From: Paracoccus sp. DMF-8
GTDB lineage: Bacteria; Pseudomonadota; Alphaproteobacteria; Rhodobacterales; Rhodobacteraceae
Length of the DNA: 64,000 nt
Assembly (NCBI RefSeq): GCF_029309835.1
Contig: NZ_JARJHL010000005.1
Coordinates: forward strand, 124,001-188,000
Direction: 5' to 3'
Shown here: one piece after another, positions 28,825 to 41,372 of the stretch
Position numbering within the stretch: the first letter of the stretch is position 1
How the letters are laid out: each line of letters opens with the position of its first letter
Notes under the pieces: generated by a model
What the model was told of the DNA's origin: nothing
Database searches by the model: none
Seen by the model: only the letters and a program-made list of their open reading frames with translations
Position numbers and translations under genes: made by a program

Positions 28825-29373
28825 ATGACAAGGAAAGTCGCGGTTCTGGTCGGTTCCTTCCGCAAGGAAAGCATCAACCAGAAATTTGCACGGGTGCTGG
28901 AGAAGCTGGCCGAGGGCAAGCTGGCGTTCGACCATGTGCGGATCGACGACCTGCCCCATTACGATGATGATCTGTGGACCGACGCGCCCGCATCGGTCCT
29001 GCGGCTCAAGCAGCAGATCGCCGATGCCGATGCCGTTCTGGTGATCACGCCGGAATACAACCGCAGCTTTCCGGGCGTCCTGAAAAATGCCTTTGACTGG
29101 GGTTCGCGCCCCTATGGTCAGGGCGTGTGGGGCGGCAAGCCCTCTGCCGTCGCAGGCACCTCGCCCGGCGTGATCGGTGCGGCGGTGGCGCAGGCCCATG
29201 CCCGCCTTGCGCTGGCCAATCTGAACACCGTGGTCATGCACCATCCCGAGGTCTATCTGCAATGGAAGGCCGAAAACTTCGGCGATGACGGTTCGGTCAA
29301 TGACGAGGGCACGCGCAAATTCCTGCAAGGTTTCGTCAACGCCTTTGCGGCTTTCATCGAAAAGACCGCCTGA
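28825..29373 (+). CDS. NADPH-dependent FMN reductase (ChrR/YieF type)
   Basis: 182 residues from the ATG at 28825, with GAAAGGACG upstream. The flavodoxin-like fold has the phosphate-binding GSFRKESIN near residue 10 and the family motif TPEYNRSFPGVLKNAFDW near residue 78. Such dimeric FMN enzymes reduce quinones, chromate or azo dyes; the natural substrate is probably a quinone. It stands alone, divergent from rmuC. Confidence 0.92.
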   Translation: MTRKVAVLVGSFRKESINQKFARVLEKLAEGKLAFDHVRIDDLPHYDDDLWTDAPASVLRLKQQIADADAVLVITPEYNRSFPGVLKNAFDWGSRPYGQGVWGGKPSAVAGTSPGVIGAAVAQAHARLALANLNTVVMHHPEVYLQWKAENFGDDGSVNDEGTRKFLQGFVNAFAAFIEKTA

Positions 29374-29381
29374 GAACGAAC

Positions 29382-29414
29382 GGGGCCGCGCCGCATCCGG
29401 GCGGCCCCGATTTG
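29382..29414 (+). terminator. Probable terminator after the FMN reductase gene
   Basis: GGGGCCGC and GCGGCCCC form an 8-bp stem with an 11-base loop, followed by only a weak GATTT. It starts nine bases after the stop codon. Confidence 0.5.
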
Positions 29415-29645
29415 CCCCGCGCCGCCCTGCAGCCGGATGGGACGGAACCTGCCGCCATCCCGCAGCGGATCGGCCCCAACCCCAAGGCCAGAACGCATCC
29501 GCGAAATGCAGATGCCCGCCCCGCCCGACGTCGCGATTGGCCGGCATCGCGATTCGACTGTCGCGACAATGGGCAGACCGGGGGGCAGAGCGGGCATTGC
29601 TGATCGGATCGGCCGGGCCGCAGCGGCAGCCCGCGCCTGAGGAAC

Positions 29646-31631
<1,986 letters not shown>

Positions 31632-31671
31632 GCTCGCTCCTTGCAGGCGGGTGATTCGGGGCGTGTGCGAA

Positions 31672-33759
31672 TCACTCGCGAATCGGTCGGCTATCGACAG
31701 GTTCTAGCCAAATACGGGCCGGATTCAAAGACCCGGAACGGATAAGGCCCCCCACTGATTCGGCGGGGTGATTCGGGTGCCGGACAGGGTGACCCTGCCC
31801 TAGCGTGGCTTGCGCCAGATTTCGTTTTTCAACGCGGCATCCAGCATCGCGCGTTGGGCATCGCTGTCCTCTCCCAGATCGCTCAGGTCGCTCAGCGTCG
31901 GATGATCGGCCATCTGCCGGGCGCGGGCGGATTGCGCGACGCGCCAGGTCAGAGCCTTCGTCGACCAGCCCCTCGATCTCGGCCTCGGCACGGGCGGTTT
32001 CCTGTCGCGCGGCGCGGCGGGATTCGATCCGGTCCAGCGCGTTCAACAAAATATCGCCCGCCGCATCGCCGGGTTCCGGCCGGATGATGACCGGAGCGGT
32101 CCTGACATGGGCCTCGGCCATGATGGTTTCAAGGGCGCGCCGCCCCTCGGGCGAGGTCGTCCCGGCCAGCAGGTCATAGATCAGCGCGGCGCGGTCGGGG
32201 TCTTCGGGAACCAGCCGCTCCAGCCGCGATTCGACGCCGGGAACCAGCGCGGGATGGGTGGCGCAGATCGCCAGCACCATCGCCTCGATCATCTGATCGG
32301 CAGCCTTTTCGGCGGTTTCGGGGGCCGACAGGCGCGAGGCGCGGGTGGGTGCGGTCGGCGCGATCGGCAGATCCCCGCGACGCCCGCCCCCCCTTGCGCC
32401 ACCCGGTCCGCCACCCCGCGCGGGACCACCCGCCGGGGACGCGGGACGGTTCTGGGGCGGGCGCAGATCGCGGCGCTGGCGAAACGTCTCCCATGTCTTT
32501 TGCCGCAGGGTTTCTTCGTAATGCTTGCGCGTCACCGGATCGGCGATGCGGGCGACGGCATCGGCCAGCGCCTTGTCCAGCGCGGCGCGGCGTTCGGGGC
32601 TGTCGAACACCCGCCCTTCGGTTTCGCGCTGCCACAGCAGATCGACCAGCGGCCGCGCACCGTCCAGCGCCGCGGCCATCGCCTTTGCGCCCTGTTTGCG
32701 GATCAGATCGTCCGGGTCCTGGCCTTCGGGCAGGACGACGAAACGCAGCGCCTGCCCCGGCCCGGTCATCGGCAAGGACAGGTCGATCAGCCGCATGGCC
32801 GCGCGCACGCCCGCCGTATCGCCGTCCAGCGTGATCACCGGTTCGGGCGAGACGCGCCACATCAGCGCCAACTGGTTTTCGGTGATCGCGGTGCCAAGCG
32901 GCGCCACCGCCCCCTCGAACCCGGCCAGCACCAGCGCGATGACATCCATATAGCCCTCGGCGACGATCAGCGGCTGGCCTTTCGCCACCGCCGCCCGCGC
33001 AGGGCCAAGGTTATACAGGTTGCGGCCCTTGTCGAACAAAGGCGTTTCCGGGCTGTTGAGGTATTTCGCCCGCGCATTCGGGTCCATCGCGCGACCGCCA
33101 AAGGCGATGCAGCGCCCCCGCGCGTCGCGGATCGGAAAGATGATGCGCCCGCGAAAACGGTCAAAGGGCGCGCCGCCGTCATCGGGTTTCGCGGCCAGCC
33201 CCGCCTCGATGATCAGGGCGTCGTCGATCCCCTTGGCGCGCAGGGCCTGATACAGCCCCTGCCGCTGGTCGGGGGCAAAGCCGATGCCAAAACGGTCGCG
33301 CGCGGCATCGTCCAGCCCGCGCCGGGTCAGGTAATCGCGGGCATCCGTGGCGTTCCCCGTCTGCAGTTGCAGGCGGAACCATCTGACGGCCTCCTCCATC
33401 ACACCGACCAGTTGGGTGCGGCGGTCGGCGCGCTGAACCTCGCGCTGGTCGCGTTCGGGCATGGGGATGCCGGCCTCGCCCGCCAGCATTTCCACCGCCT
33501 CCATGAAGCCCATACCCTCGGCCTCGCGCAGAAAGGTCAGCACGTCGCCTTTGGCGTGGCAGCCGAAGCAATAGTAGAAACCTTTCTGATCGTCGCAGTG
33601 AAAGCTGGCGGATTTCTCGTGATGGAACGGGCATGGCGCCCACCAGTCGCCGCGCGCCTGATTGGACTTGCGCTGATCCCATGTCACTTTGCGACCGATC
33701 ACGCGGCTGATCGGAACGCGGGCACGGATTTCGTCAAGAAAGGACGGCGGCAGGCTCAT
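31672..33759 (-). CDS. dnaG: DNA primase (C-terminal frameshift as read)
   Basis: The frame as read gives 695 residues. The N-terminal zinc finger ([13 protein letters not shown]...CFGC, about residues 42-64) and the TOPRIM domain ([21 protein letters not shown]) are intact. Near 31952 one extra base shifts the frame: the sequence in the neighbouring frame continues [18 protein letters not shown] and stops at 31800, which looks like the genuine C-terminus. The 3' tail read here is therefore probably spurious. As dnaG is essential, this break most likely reflects a sequence error. It lies upstream of rpoD. Confidence 0.94.
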   Translation of the reverse strand: MSLPPSFLDEIRARVPISRVIGRKVTWDQRKSNQARGDWWAPCPFHHEKSASFHCDDQKGFYYCFGCHAKGDVLTFLREAEGMGFMEAVEMLAGEAGIPMPERDQREVQRADRRTQLVGVMEEAVRWFRLQLQTGNATDARDYLTRRGLDDAARDRFGIGFAPDQRQGLYQALRAKGIDDALIIEAGLAAKPDDGGAPFDRFRGRIIFPIRDARGRCIAFGGRAMDPNARAKYLNSPETPLFDKGRNLYNLGPARAAVAKGQPLIVAEGYMDVIALVLAGFEGAVAPLGTAITENQLALMWRVSPEPVITLDGDTAGVRAAMRLIDLSLPMTGPGQALRFVVLPEGQDPDDLIRKQGAKAMAAALDGARPLVDLLWQRETEGRVFDSPERRAALDKALADAVARIADPVTRKHYEETLRQKTWETFRQRRDLRPPQNRPASPAGGPARGGGPGGARGGGRRGDLPIAPTAPTRASRLSAPETAEKAADQMIEAMVLAICATHPALVPGVESRLERLVPEDPDRAALIYDLLAGTTSPEGRRALETIMAEAHVRTAPVIIRPEPGDAAGDILLNALDRIESRRAARQETARAEAEIEGLVDEGSDLARRAIRPRPADGRSSDAERPERSGRGQRCPTRDAGCRVEKRNLAQATLGQGHPVRHPNHPAESVGGLIRSGSLNPARIWLEPVDSRPIRE

Positions 33760-33798
33760 GTCATGAATATCGTCACGCTTGGCGCGGTTGAAAAGCCC

Positions 33799-34383
33799 CT
33801 AGGCACCGACGGCACCACGGGCAAGGTCCCAGTAGATGCCGATCAGCCGGTCGCGATCAAGCCGTCCGCCGTCGCGATACCAGTTCGTCACGCCGGTCAG
33901 CATGCCGATCAGCGCCAGCGTCGCCAGCCGCGTGTCGGGGACATGCATCACCCCCGCCTGCTGGCCCGCGCGCAGGATATCTTCCAGCGCGTCTTCGTAG
34001 CGGCGACGTTGGGCGGCGATGCGGGCGTGATGTTCGGGGGTCAGGTTGCGCAGTTCCATATAGGCCAGAAAGACCGCCTCTTGATGGTCGAGGCTATAGG
34101 CGATGTGATTGCGCACGAAATGTTCCAGCCGCAGCAGCGGGGGCTGGTCGGGATCGTCCTGCCAGCCCGCCAGCACGATCTGCATATGGCTGTCCAGCAG
34201 ATCGAACAGCAGCGCCTGTTTGTCGGGCGTATAGCCATAGATCGTGCCGACCTGCACCCCCACCGCCGAAGCGATCTGGCGCATCGACACCGCCGCATAG
34301 CCATGCCGCGCAAACAGGTGCCGCGCCGCATCGCGGATCAGCGGACCGGTGATTTCTGCGCGTGAACCCTGAGTGCGTGCCAT
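33799..34383 (-). CDS. TetR-family transcriptional regulator
   Basis: 194 residues with an N-terminal TetR helix-turn-helix (AARHLFARHGYAAVSMRQIASAVGVQVGTIYGY, residues 18-50) and a C-terminal domain like TetR_C_33 (VRNHIAYSLDHQEAVFLAYMELRNL). In relatives this type often controls fatty-acid or acyl-CoA genes, but no clear target is adjacent. It is divergent from a small lipoprotein gene. Confidence 0.9.
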   Translation of the reverse strand: MARTQGSRAEITGPLIRDAARHLFARHGYAAVSMRQIASAVGVQVGTIYGYTPDKQALLFDLLDSHMQIVLAGWQDDPDQPPLLRLEHFVRNHIAYSLDHQEAVFLAYMELRNLTPEHHARIAAQRRRYEDALEDILRAGQQAGVMHVPDTRLATLALIGMLTGVTNWYRDGGRLDRDRLIGIYWDLARGAVGA

Positions 34384-34504
34384 GACGGCGACTTCTAAGC
34401 GGCAATCGGCCCCGGGGGAAGTCCCGGCGACGCGCGGGTTTGGCCGACGGCTTGTGAAGGGCCACGGGCAGCGATATCGTGCCCCGAACGGACAGGAGAG
34501 CCAG

Positions 34505-34900
34505 ATGGCGCAACGCGGATTGGCGCGGACAGGTGGATGGGCTTGCGCGGTGGTGCTGGCATTGGCCGGATGCGGCGATCAGACCTCCGGATACCCCGTC
34601 CTGATGCCCACCGACCAGTTGCTGGCCGCCCCCGCCCTGCCTGCCCATGCCCGCGACGCGGCGAATTCGGTCGATGCCACGGCGGGCAGCCTGACCGCAC
34701 AGCGCGACGCCCTGCATGGCCGCGCCGACCGCGCCATCGGCGGGGGCGGACGCACCGGCGATCTGGCCGCGCGGGCCGAGGCGCTGCGCGAACGTGCAAG
34801 GGTGCTGGCCGCGACCCCGATCAATGGCGATCCGGCGGCGGAATGCGACGACGGGGACGCCGGTTGCACAGCCCTGCCCGATACCGAAAATGCGCAATAA
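34505..34900 (+). CDS. Small putative lipoprotein
   Basis: 131 residues from the ATG at 34505, preceded by AGGAGAGCCAG. The signal peptide ends in a lipobox (LALAGC, cysteine near residue 23). The mature part is Ala/Asp/Arg-rich with helical segments and a C-terminal acidic region with a Cys pair. No family recognised. It precedes lldD by 15 bases, so the two are probably co-transcribed. Confidence 0.7.
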   Translation: MAQRGLARTGGWACAVVLALAGCGDQTSGYPVLMPTDQLLAAPALPAHARDAANSVDATAGSLTAQRDALHGRADRAIGGGGRTGDLAARAEALRERARVLAATPINGDPAAECDDGDAGCTALPDTENAQ

Positions 34901-34915
34901 TCAAAAGGATACAAC

Positions 34916-36081
34916 ATGGCGGTGATCACCTGCATCGATGACCTGAAAAGGCTGTATCGCCGCCGCACGCCGCGCATGTTCTATGATTACGCCGAAAGCG
35001 GCAGCTATACCGAACAGACCTTTCGCGACAACAGCGCGGATTTCGACCTGATCCGCCTGCGCCAGAAGGTCGCCGTGGACATGACCGGGCGTTCGACCGA
35101 AACCACGCTGATCGGCGAAAAGGTCGCCATGCCCGTCGCGCTGGCCCCGGTAGGCATGACCGGGATGCAATGCGCCGATGGCGAGATCGAGGCCGCCCGC
35201 GCCGCCGAAAAATTCGGCGTGCCCTTTACGCTTTCGACCATGTCGATCTGTTCGATCGAGGATGTCGCCGCCCATACGACCATGCCCTTCTGGTTCCAGC
35301 TTTACGTCATGCGTGACGAGGATTTCGTCGATGCGATCATCGAACGGGCAAAGCGGGCGAATTGTTCGGCGCTGGTGCTGACGCTGGATCTGCAGATTCT
35401 GGGCCAGCGTCACAAGGATCTGAAAAACGGCCTGTCCGCGCCGCCGAAACTGACCCTGCCCGTGCTGCTGGATCTGGCGACGAAATGGCGTTGGGGCATC
35501 GAGATGCTGCGGACCCGCGCCGCGGCTTTGGCAATATCGTGGGCCATGCCAGGAATGTCGGCGACACCTCCAGCCTGGCAAGCTGGACGGCCGAACAGTT
35601 CGACCCGCAACTGGACTGGTCCAAGATCGCACGCATCCGCGATCAATGGGGCGGCAAGCTGATCCTGAAAGGCATTCTGGACGAAGACGACGCCCGGCTG
35701 GCGGCCGATTTCGGCGCCGATGCCATCGTCGTGTCGAACCACGGCGGGCGTCAGCTTGACGGCGCGCTCAGCGCGATCCGCATGTTGCCGCGCATCGTGG
35801 CGGCGGTCGGCGACCAGATCGAGATCCATATGGACAGCGGCATCCGCTCGGGTCAGGACGTGCTGAAGGCGCTGGCGCTTGGCGCGCATGGCACGATGAT
35901 CGGCCGCGCCTTCATCTATGGTCTGGGCGCGATGGGCGAGGAAGGCGTGTCAAAGGCGCTGGAGATCATCCACAAGGAACTGGACGTGACCATGGCGCTG
36001 TGCGGGGAACGGAACGTCCACGATCTCAGCAGGGACAACCTGCTGATCCCGCGCGGCTTTCTGGATCAATACGACCGCTGA
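34916..36081 (+). pseudogene. lldD: FMN-dependent L-lactate dehydrogenase (frameshifted)
   Basis: Two frames, 34916 to about 35528 and about 35530-36081, join to a 388-residue alpha-hydroxy-acid dehydrogenase. One missing base in the CGC-rich run near 35528 (before RGFGNIVGHARN) explains the break. The FMN sites (ALAPVGMTGMQ; GADAIVVSNHGGRQLDGA with the catalytic His) are intact. The enzyme oxidises L-lactate to pyruvate and passes electrons to the quinone pool. The preceding lipoprotein gene is 15 bases upstream. I infer an intact gene with a sequence error, but a recent pseudogene cannot be excluded. Confidence 0.85.
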
Positions 36082-36085
36082 CCCG

Positions 36086-37045
36086 TCAACCGGGCGAGGT
36101 CCGGGAAAATCTGCCCCATATCTGGCGCAGCGCCACGGCGACGAAGACCGGCACGGCGATGCCCGCGACCGTGCCGATCCAGACGTTCCTGCCCCCCAGA
36201 TAAAGCATCACCAGCAACACGAACATGTGCAGGAAATAGATCATCACCGACAGATAGCTGAGATCCACCGAGGGCTGGGGCAGATCGGTTCGCAAAAGCG
36301 CAAGGAAAATCGCCAGCGTGGCCCCGCCTTCCAGCAGCGGCAGGTTCGGCATCTCGGTCGACAGCAGCGAAAAGCCGGGATCCTGCCGCAGATAGGCCTC
36401 GCCCATTTTCAGCGCCAGCAGCGCGAGAGCGACCGGCCACAGCAGCCTTGCCTCGGGCCAGCAGGCGCGGCCGCGCCGCCATGTCCGCCGGCCGATCACA
36501 TAGCCCAGCACCATATAGGGAAACATCACCACCACGCCGCGGTGCAGATATTCCGGCTCTACCCCCATGTTCAGCCAGTAATGCATATAACCGTTCACGG
36601 TGCCCAGCAACGCCAGGACCACGGCCAGGGCGACCAGCGGCATCAGCCCGGTACCGGTCCTGCGTCCCAGTCCGATCAGCAAGAACATCAGCGCGCCGTC
36701 GATAATCAGCCAGGCGACATACCACAGATGCGCATAGCCCATGATCATCCTGATCGAAACGTCGCCCTGACGGATCCAGACCGGGGCGTAAAAGGCCGAC
36801 CACAACAGATAGACGACGATCAGCGCGCCTAGCCATTTGCGCGCCTTGCCATGTTCATGCGTCAGATAAAGGCAGAAGCCCGACAGGACAGAGAAAAGCG
36901 GAATGATGAGGTTGAGCATCCCGTTGCCGATCATCAGCGCCAGGGGCGCGCGATAGCCGCTCATCAGCGCGGCATGGGCAAAGACCACGCCGACGGCCAG
37001 GACGATGCGCAGATAATCCAGTGAGTGAACCCGGTTCATACTCAT
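36086..37045 (-). CDS. Acyltransferase family 3 membrane protein
   Basis: 319 residues with about ten membrane helices. The N-terminus [19 protein letters not shown] carries the Arg and His that define the OafA/YrhL/NodX acyltransferase 3 family, and RXH-like residues recur in later loops. Members O-acetylate or O-acylate surface polysaccharides. The substrate is unknown and no polysaccharide locus adjoins; it converges on lldD with a four-base gap. Confidence 0.88.
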   Translation of the reverse strand: MSMNRVHSLDYLRIVLAVGVVFAHAALMSGYRAPLALMIGNGMLNLIIPLFSVLSGFCLYLTHEHGKARKWLGALIVVYLLWSAFYAPVWIRQGDVSIRMIMGYAHLWYVAWLIIDGALMFLLIGLGRRTGTGLMPLVALAVVLALLGTVNGYMHYWLNMGVEPEYLHRGVVVMFPYMVLGYVIGRRTWRRGRACWPEARLLWPVALALLALKMGEAYLRQDPGFSLLSTEMPNLPLLEGGATLAIFLALLRTDLPQPSVDLSYLSVMIYFLHMFVLLVMLYLGGRNVWIGTVAGIAVPVFVAVALRQIWGRFSRTSPG

Positions 37046-37243
37046 TACCCAAACTCATACCACCTCAGGGCTTTCGGGAGTCTTCCCGAACAACCGCAGA
37101 TCCGCGCATATCGCGATTCAGGCCGCGCAGGCCAGCGATTTTCCGCTCTTCACTTTTGCGGATCGCTACGTTATAGGCACGGATCTGCCGCCATGCACCC
37201 TTGGAGGATGGCGGTCATCACGTCAACCGAAGGAAATTCAGAC

Positions 37244-37870
37244 ATGGCCAAAGAGATCCCGAATCTGGTGGCCGAGGCACGCGCGGGGACAGGCAAGGGG
37301 GCCGCCCGCCAAGCTCGCCGCGAAGGCAAGGTGCCCGGCATCGTTTACGGCGACGGCAAAGACCCGCAGCCGATCGCCCTCGACTTCAACTACCTGCTGA
37401 CCCGGCTGCGCGCCGGCCGCTTCCTGTCGACCCTGTGGAACCTGCAGGTCGAAGGTCAGGACGACGTCCGCGTCATCTGCCGCAGCGTGCAGCGCGATGT
37501 GGTCAAGGACCTGCCCACCCATATCGACCTGATGCGCGTTCACCGCAACACCCGCATCAACCTGTTCATCAACGTGCATTTCGAAAACCACGAAGAATCG
37601 CCCGGCCTCAAGCGCGGCGGTACGCTGGTTGTCGTGCGCCCCGAGGTCGAGCTGGTCGTGACCGCAGCCGATATCCCGAACGAGATCACCGTTGACCTGA
37701 CCGGCCGTCAGATCGGCGACACGATCCACATCGAAGACATCGACCTGCCGAAAGGCGTGCGTCCGACCATCGACCGCAACTTCGTCATCGCCAATATCGC
37801 GGCCCCCTCGGGCCTGCGTTCGGAAGACAACGAAGAAGCAGCAGCCGAAACCGAAGCCGCCGAAGCCTGA
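37244..37870 (+). CDS. rplY: 50S ribosomal protein L25/general stress protein Ctc
   Basis: 208 residues from the ATG at 37244, preceded by GAAGGAAATTCAGAC. The N-terminal L25 domain ([20 protein letters not shown]) binds 5S rRNA; the C-terminal TL5/Ctc domain (residues about 100-190, [19 protein letters not shown]) completes the long form of L25. The C-terminus is acidic and Ala/Glu-rich. A strong terminator follows. Confidence 0.95.
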   Translation: MAKEIPNLVAEARAGTGKGAARQARREGKVPGIVYGDGKDPQPIALDFNYLLTRLRAGRFLSTLWNLQVEGQDDVRVICRSVQRDVVKDLPTHIDLMRVHRNTRINLFINVHFENHEESPGLKRGGTLVVVRPEVELVVTAADIPNEITVDLTGRQIGDTIHIEDIDLPKGVRPTIDRNFVIANIAAPSGLRSEDNEEAAAETEAAEA

Positions 37871-37891
37871 TCGCTTCGCAACCACGCAGTC

Positions 37892-37928
37892 AGGGCGGTG
37901 CATATCAATGCGCCGCCCTTTTATTTTA
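37892..37928 (+). terminator. Intrinsic terminator after rplY
   Basis: AGGGCGGTGCAT pairs with ATGCGCCGCCCT (12-bp stem, one G-U) around ATCA, running into TTTTATTTTAT. It starts 21 bases after the stop codon. Confidence 0.9.
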
Positions 37929-37963
37929 TGGGTGATAAACTCGCCGCAAGGCGATGATTTCAT

Positions 37964-38701
37964 TCACACCGCGACATCCCGGCCAAAGGCGTAGACATCT
38001 TCGGTCCGGCGCGGTTCCAGATTTCTGAACCCCTGCGCGACCAATATCTGCAACAACTCATCGCGCCGCGCCTCGCCATACAGACCCGGATGCAGTTCGA
38101 TGATCAGCAGGCGGATGCTGTCCGGCAAGGGGCGCGACAGCAGCGTATCCTCGGCCCCTTCGATATCCATCGTCAGGACATTGGCGCCCCGCGCCCGCAC
38201 GAGCTGGCGGAATTTCTTGGCCGGAACCTCGACCGGGCGCGCGCCCTTCCTGCCCTTGGGCGCATCCAGCGAGGCCGCCCAAAAGGCCCCGCGCAGGTTC
38301 AGCGTCACGGTTTTCCCGGCGTAATCGTCACCCACGACCGCGCCCTTGATCATCCGCAGTTCCGTCCCGGCATTGTTGCGCAGATTGCGGCGCAGGACCG
38401 CGTGCATTTCGGGGTTCGCCTCGACCGTGGTGACGTTTTCCGGCCCGACGATCCGCGCCGCGACAATCGCCACCAGCCCCGCCCCTGATCCCAGATCCAG
38501 CACCCGGTCCCCCGCCCGGATATGGGCGCGCGCCAGATCGCGCTCGTAATGTTCGTAGCCGCCATCACGCAACCGCCCGCGCAGGCGGTCATTCAGCGAA
38601 TCGCGGGGAATTTGCAGGTCGGCATCGTCGATCCTGAATTTTTCGATCACCTTGCCTTGCATCGCACAACCCGCCCCGCTCTTGTCGCCTCGTCGCATCA
38701 T
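37964..38701 (-). CDS. FkbM-family methyltransferase
   Basis: 245 residues with motif [18 protein letters not shown] near residue 68, the acidic strand [14 protein letters not shown], and the FkbM hallmark [14 protein letters not shown] near residue 175. FkbM enzymes O-methylate sugars or other metabolites. The start is uncertain: the ATG at 38701 has a weak GTAGGTA upstream, while an internal ATG at 38662 (MQGKVIEKF) is equally plausible. It is divergent from trmFO. Confidence 0.87.
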   Translation of the reverse strand: MMRRGDKSGAGCAMQGKVIEKFRIDDADLQIPRDSLNDRLRGRLRDGGYEHYERDLARAHIRAGDRVLDLGSGAGLVAIVAARIVGPENVTTVEANPEMHAVLRRNLRNNAGTELRMIKGAVVGDDYAGKTVTLNLRGAFWAASLDAPKGRKGARPVEVPAKKFRQLVRARGANVLTMDIEGAEDTLLSRPLPDSIRLLIIELHPGLYGEARRDELLQILVAQGFRNLEPRRTEDVYAFGRDVAV

Positions 38702-38767
38702 TGCTACCTACACGGCCTGTCCCTGCCAAGGGACCAAGCGCCACGCCAACCGATCAGGAGCCACCTT

Positions 38768-40109
38768 ATGCAGCCCATCCATGTCGTCGGCGCGGGTCTT
38801 GCCGGGTCCGAGGCCGCCTGGCAGATCGCGCGCGCCGGCGTGCCGGTGATCCTGCACGAAATGCGGCCCGCCGTCGAAACCTTTGCCCATCGCACCGGCG
38901 ATTGCGCGGAAATGGTCTGCTCGAACAGCTTTCGGTCGGATGATGACCAAATGAATGCGGTCGGGCAGTTGCATTGGGAAATGCGCGCGGCGGACGGGCT
39001 GATCATGGCCATGGCCGACCGCCACCGCCTGCCCGTCGGCGGCGCGCTGGCCGTCGACCGCGACGCCTTTCCGCCGCCGTGACCAAGGCCCTGCGGGCCG
39101 AACCGCTGATAACCTTTCAACCCGGCGAGCTCACCGATCTGCCGCAGGATGGTTCGTGGATCTTTGCCACCGGCCCGCTGACCTCTGCCGCGCCTGGGCA
39201 GGCGATCCGCGACCTGACCGGCGCTGACTCGCTGGCCTTTTTCGACGCCATCGCCCCCATCGTCCATGCCGACAGCATCGACATGACGATATGCTGGCTG
39301 CAAAGCCGCTACGACAAGGGCGAAACCGAGGCCGAGCGCACCGCCTATATCAACTGCCCGATGACCAGAGCCGATTACGAAGGCTTCATCGACGCGCTGC
39401 TGGCCGCCGACAAGACCGAGTTCCACGAGGGCGAAACCGCCGGCTACTTCGACGGCTGCCTGCCGATCGAGGTCATGGCCGAACGCGGGCGCGAGACCCT
39501 GCGCCACGGGCCGATGAAACCCGTGGGTCCTGACCAATGCCCACAACCCGACCGAAAAGCCCTATGCCGTCGTCCAGCTGCGCCGCGACAATGCACTTGG
39601 CACGCTGTATAATATCGTTGGCTTTCAGACCAAGATGAAATATGGCGCGCAAACCGATGTCTTCAAACGGATTCCCGGCCTACAGAATGCCAGTTTCGCG
39701 CGCCTTGGCGGTATCCATCGCAACACCTTCCTGAATTCGCCGACGCTGATCGACGACCGCCTGGCGGCTGCGCCCGCGCCCCAATCTGCGCTTTGCCGGT
39801 CAGGTCACCGGGGTCGAGGGCTATGTCGAAAGCGCCGCCATGGGTCTGCTGGCCGGGCGGATCGCGGCGGCCGAGGCGCTTGGCCGCGACCTGCCGCCGC
39901 CGACCCTGACCACCTCGATGGGGGCGCTGGTCAATCACATCACCGGCGGCGCCGAGGCCAAAACCTTCCAGCCGATGAACGTGAATTTTGGCCTCTATCC
40001 GCCGCTGGACGACATCCGCAGCGGTCGCCGCGGGCGCAAGGACCGCTATCCGGCCTATACGAACCGGGCCAAGGACGATTTCCGCGACTGGCTTGCCGCG
40101 CAGGGATGA
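38768..40109 (+). pseudogene. trmFO: tRNA (uracil-54-C5) methyltransferase TrmFO (three frameshifts)
   Basis: Three indels split the gene: one base missing near 39070 (before [11 protein letters not shown]), one extra near 39526 (before [14 protein letters not shown]) and one extra near 39766 ([14 protein letters not shown]). Joined, the parts give about 446 residues, the normal length. The FAD-binding [16 protein letters not shown] and the CSNSFRSD block are intact. TrmFO uses methylene-tetrahydrofolate and FADH2 to make T54 in tRNA. Its stop shares ATGA with the gluQRS start. All conserved blocks survive in the restored frames, so sequence error or very recent damage is likely. Confidence 0.88.
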
Positions 40110-40951
40110 ACCGCACGCGTTTCGCCCCGTCGCCCACCGGGCCGCTGCATCTGGGTCATGCCTATGCGGCGCTGGTCGCGGCGGAACTGGCGGACCCCGG
40201 CGAATTCCTGCTGCGGATCGAGGATATCGACGCCTCGCGCTGCCGCCCTGCCCATGAACGAGGCGCTGCAGGACGACCTGCGCTGGCTTGGCCTCGAACT
40301 GGCCGCTGCCGGTGATGCGCCAGTCGCGAGCGCCTGCCCGCCTATCGCGATGCGCTGGATCGACTGCAGGCGCTTGGGCTGCTCTATCCCTGCCAACGCC
40401 GCCGCGCGGACATCGTGGCCGCGCTGTCCGCCCTACAGGAAGGCGCGCTGCAGATCGGCCCCGATGGCCCCGTCTACCCCGGCACCTGCCGCCATCGCCA
40501 GATGCAGGACGCTGGCCCCGATGAAGCGATCCGCCTGGATGCGCGGCGGGCGCTGGACCATCTTGGCCTGACCCAGATCGCCTTTCTGGACGAAAACATC
40601 ACCCCCGGCATCCCCCACCGGCTTGGCGCCGATGAGTTCATTTCCGGCGTCGGCGATGTCATCCTGGCGCGGCGCGGCATGGGCACATCCTATCACCTGT
40701 CGGTCGTGGTGGATGATGCGGCACAGGGAATCACTCTGGTCACGCGCGGAAAAGATCTTTTGGATTCAACATTCATACATGTCGTTCTGCAGAAACTGCT
40801 GAAGCTTCGCGAACCGCGCTGGCATCACCATCGGCTGATCCGCGACGCGGCAGGCAAAAGGCTGGCCAAGCGCGACGATGCCCGCGCCATCCGGCTTTAC
40901 CGCGATGAAGGCGCCAGCCCTGCGGATATCCGCGCGATGATCGGGCTGTGA
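40106..40951 (+). pseudogene. gluQ: Glutamyl-queuosine tRNA(Asp) synthetase (three frameshifts)
   Basis: Starts [23 protein letters not shown], with the HIGH-type HLGH of a truncated GluRS lacking the anticodon domain. Three single-base insertions near 40246, 40300 and 40338 shift the frame; removing them gives about 280 residues. The final frame holds GVYPGTC-like PVYPGTCRHR and the KRLAKRDDA form of KMSKS. The enzyme attaches glutamate to queuosine in tRNA-Asp. It is coupled to trmFO by ATGA overlap and ends against convergent hisI. Confidence 0.85.
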
Positions 40952-41311
40952 TCAGCCCCGTTCGGGCTGCATGATTTCGATTTCCTGCCCGTCGCGGATC
41001 GCGGTGTAAAAACAGCTTCGGCGGTTGGTGTGGCAGGCCGGGCCGTCCTGACGCACCAGAACCAGCAGGCAATCACGGTCGCAATCCACCCGCATTTCGA
41101 CCAGATGCTGCAGGTGGCCTGACGTTTCACCCTTGACCCAGAACGCCTGACGCGAGCGGGACCAATAGGTTATACGATTATCCTCAAGCGTTTTCTGAAC
41201 AGATTCCGCATTCATCCAGGCCATCATCAGGATCTCGCCGCTCAGATGATCCTGCGCAATGGCGGGGATCAGGCCGTTCGCATCGTATTTCAGGCTGGCG
41301 GGGTCGAACAT
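40952..41311 (-). CDS. hisI: Phosphoribosyl-AMP cyclohydrolase
   Basis: 119 residues, monofunctional HisI. The metal-binding motif CDRDC near residue 77 and the following ACHTNRRSCF block are intact. It opens the adenine ring of PR-AMP in histidine synthesis. The neighbouring IscU-like gene is divergent. Its stop is adjacent to the gluQRS stop and both fall inside a 16-base palindrome (40943-40958). Confidence 0.95.
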   Translation of the reverse strand: MFDPASLKYDANGLIPAIAQDHLSGEILMMAWMNAESVQKTLEDNRITYWSRSRQAFWVKGETSGHLQHLVEMRVDCDRDCLLVLVRQDGPACHTNRRSCFYTAIRDGQEIEIMQPERG

Positions 41312-41372
41312 GGTCTTTCCTTTCGCGGTCGCGCTGCCTATCTAACGCGACAGCCAAACCCGGGAAACCCTT

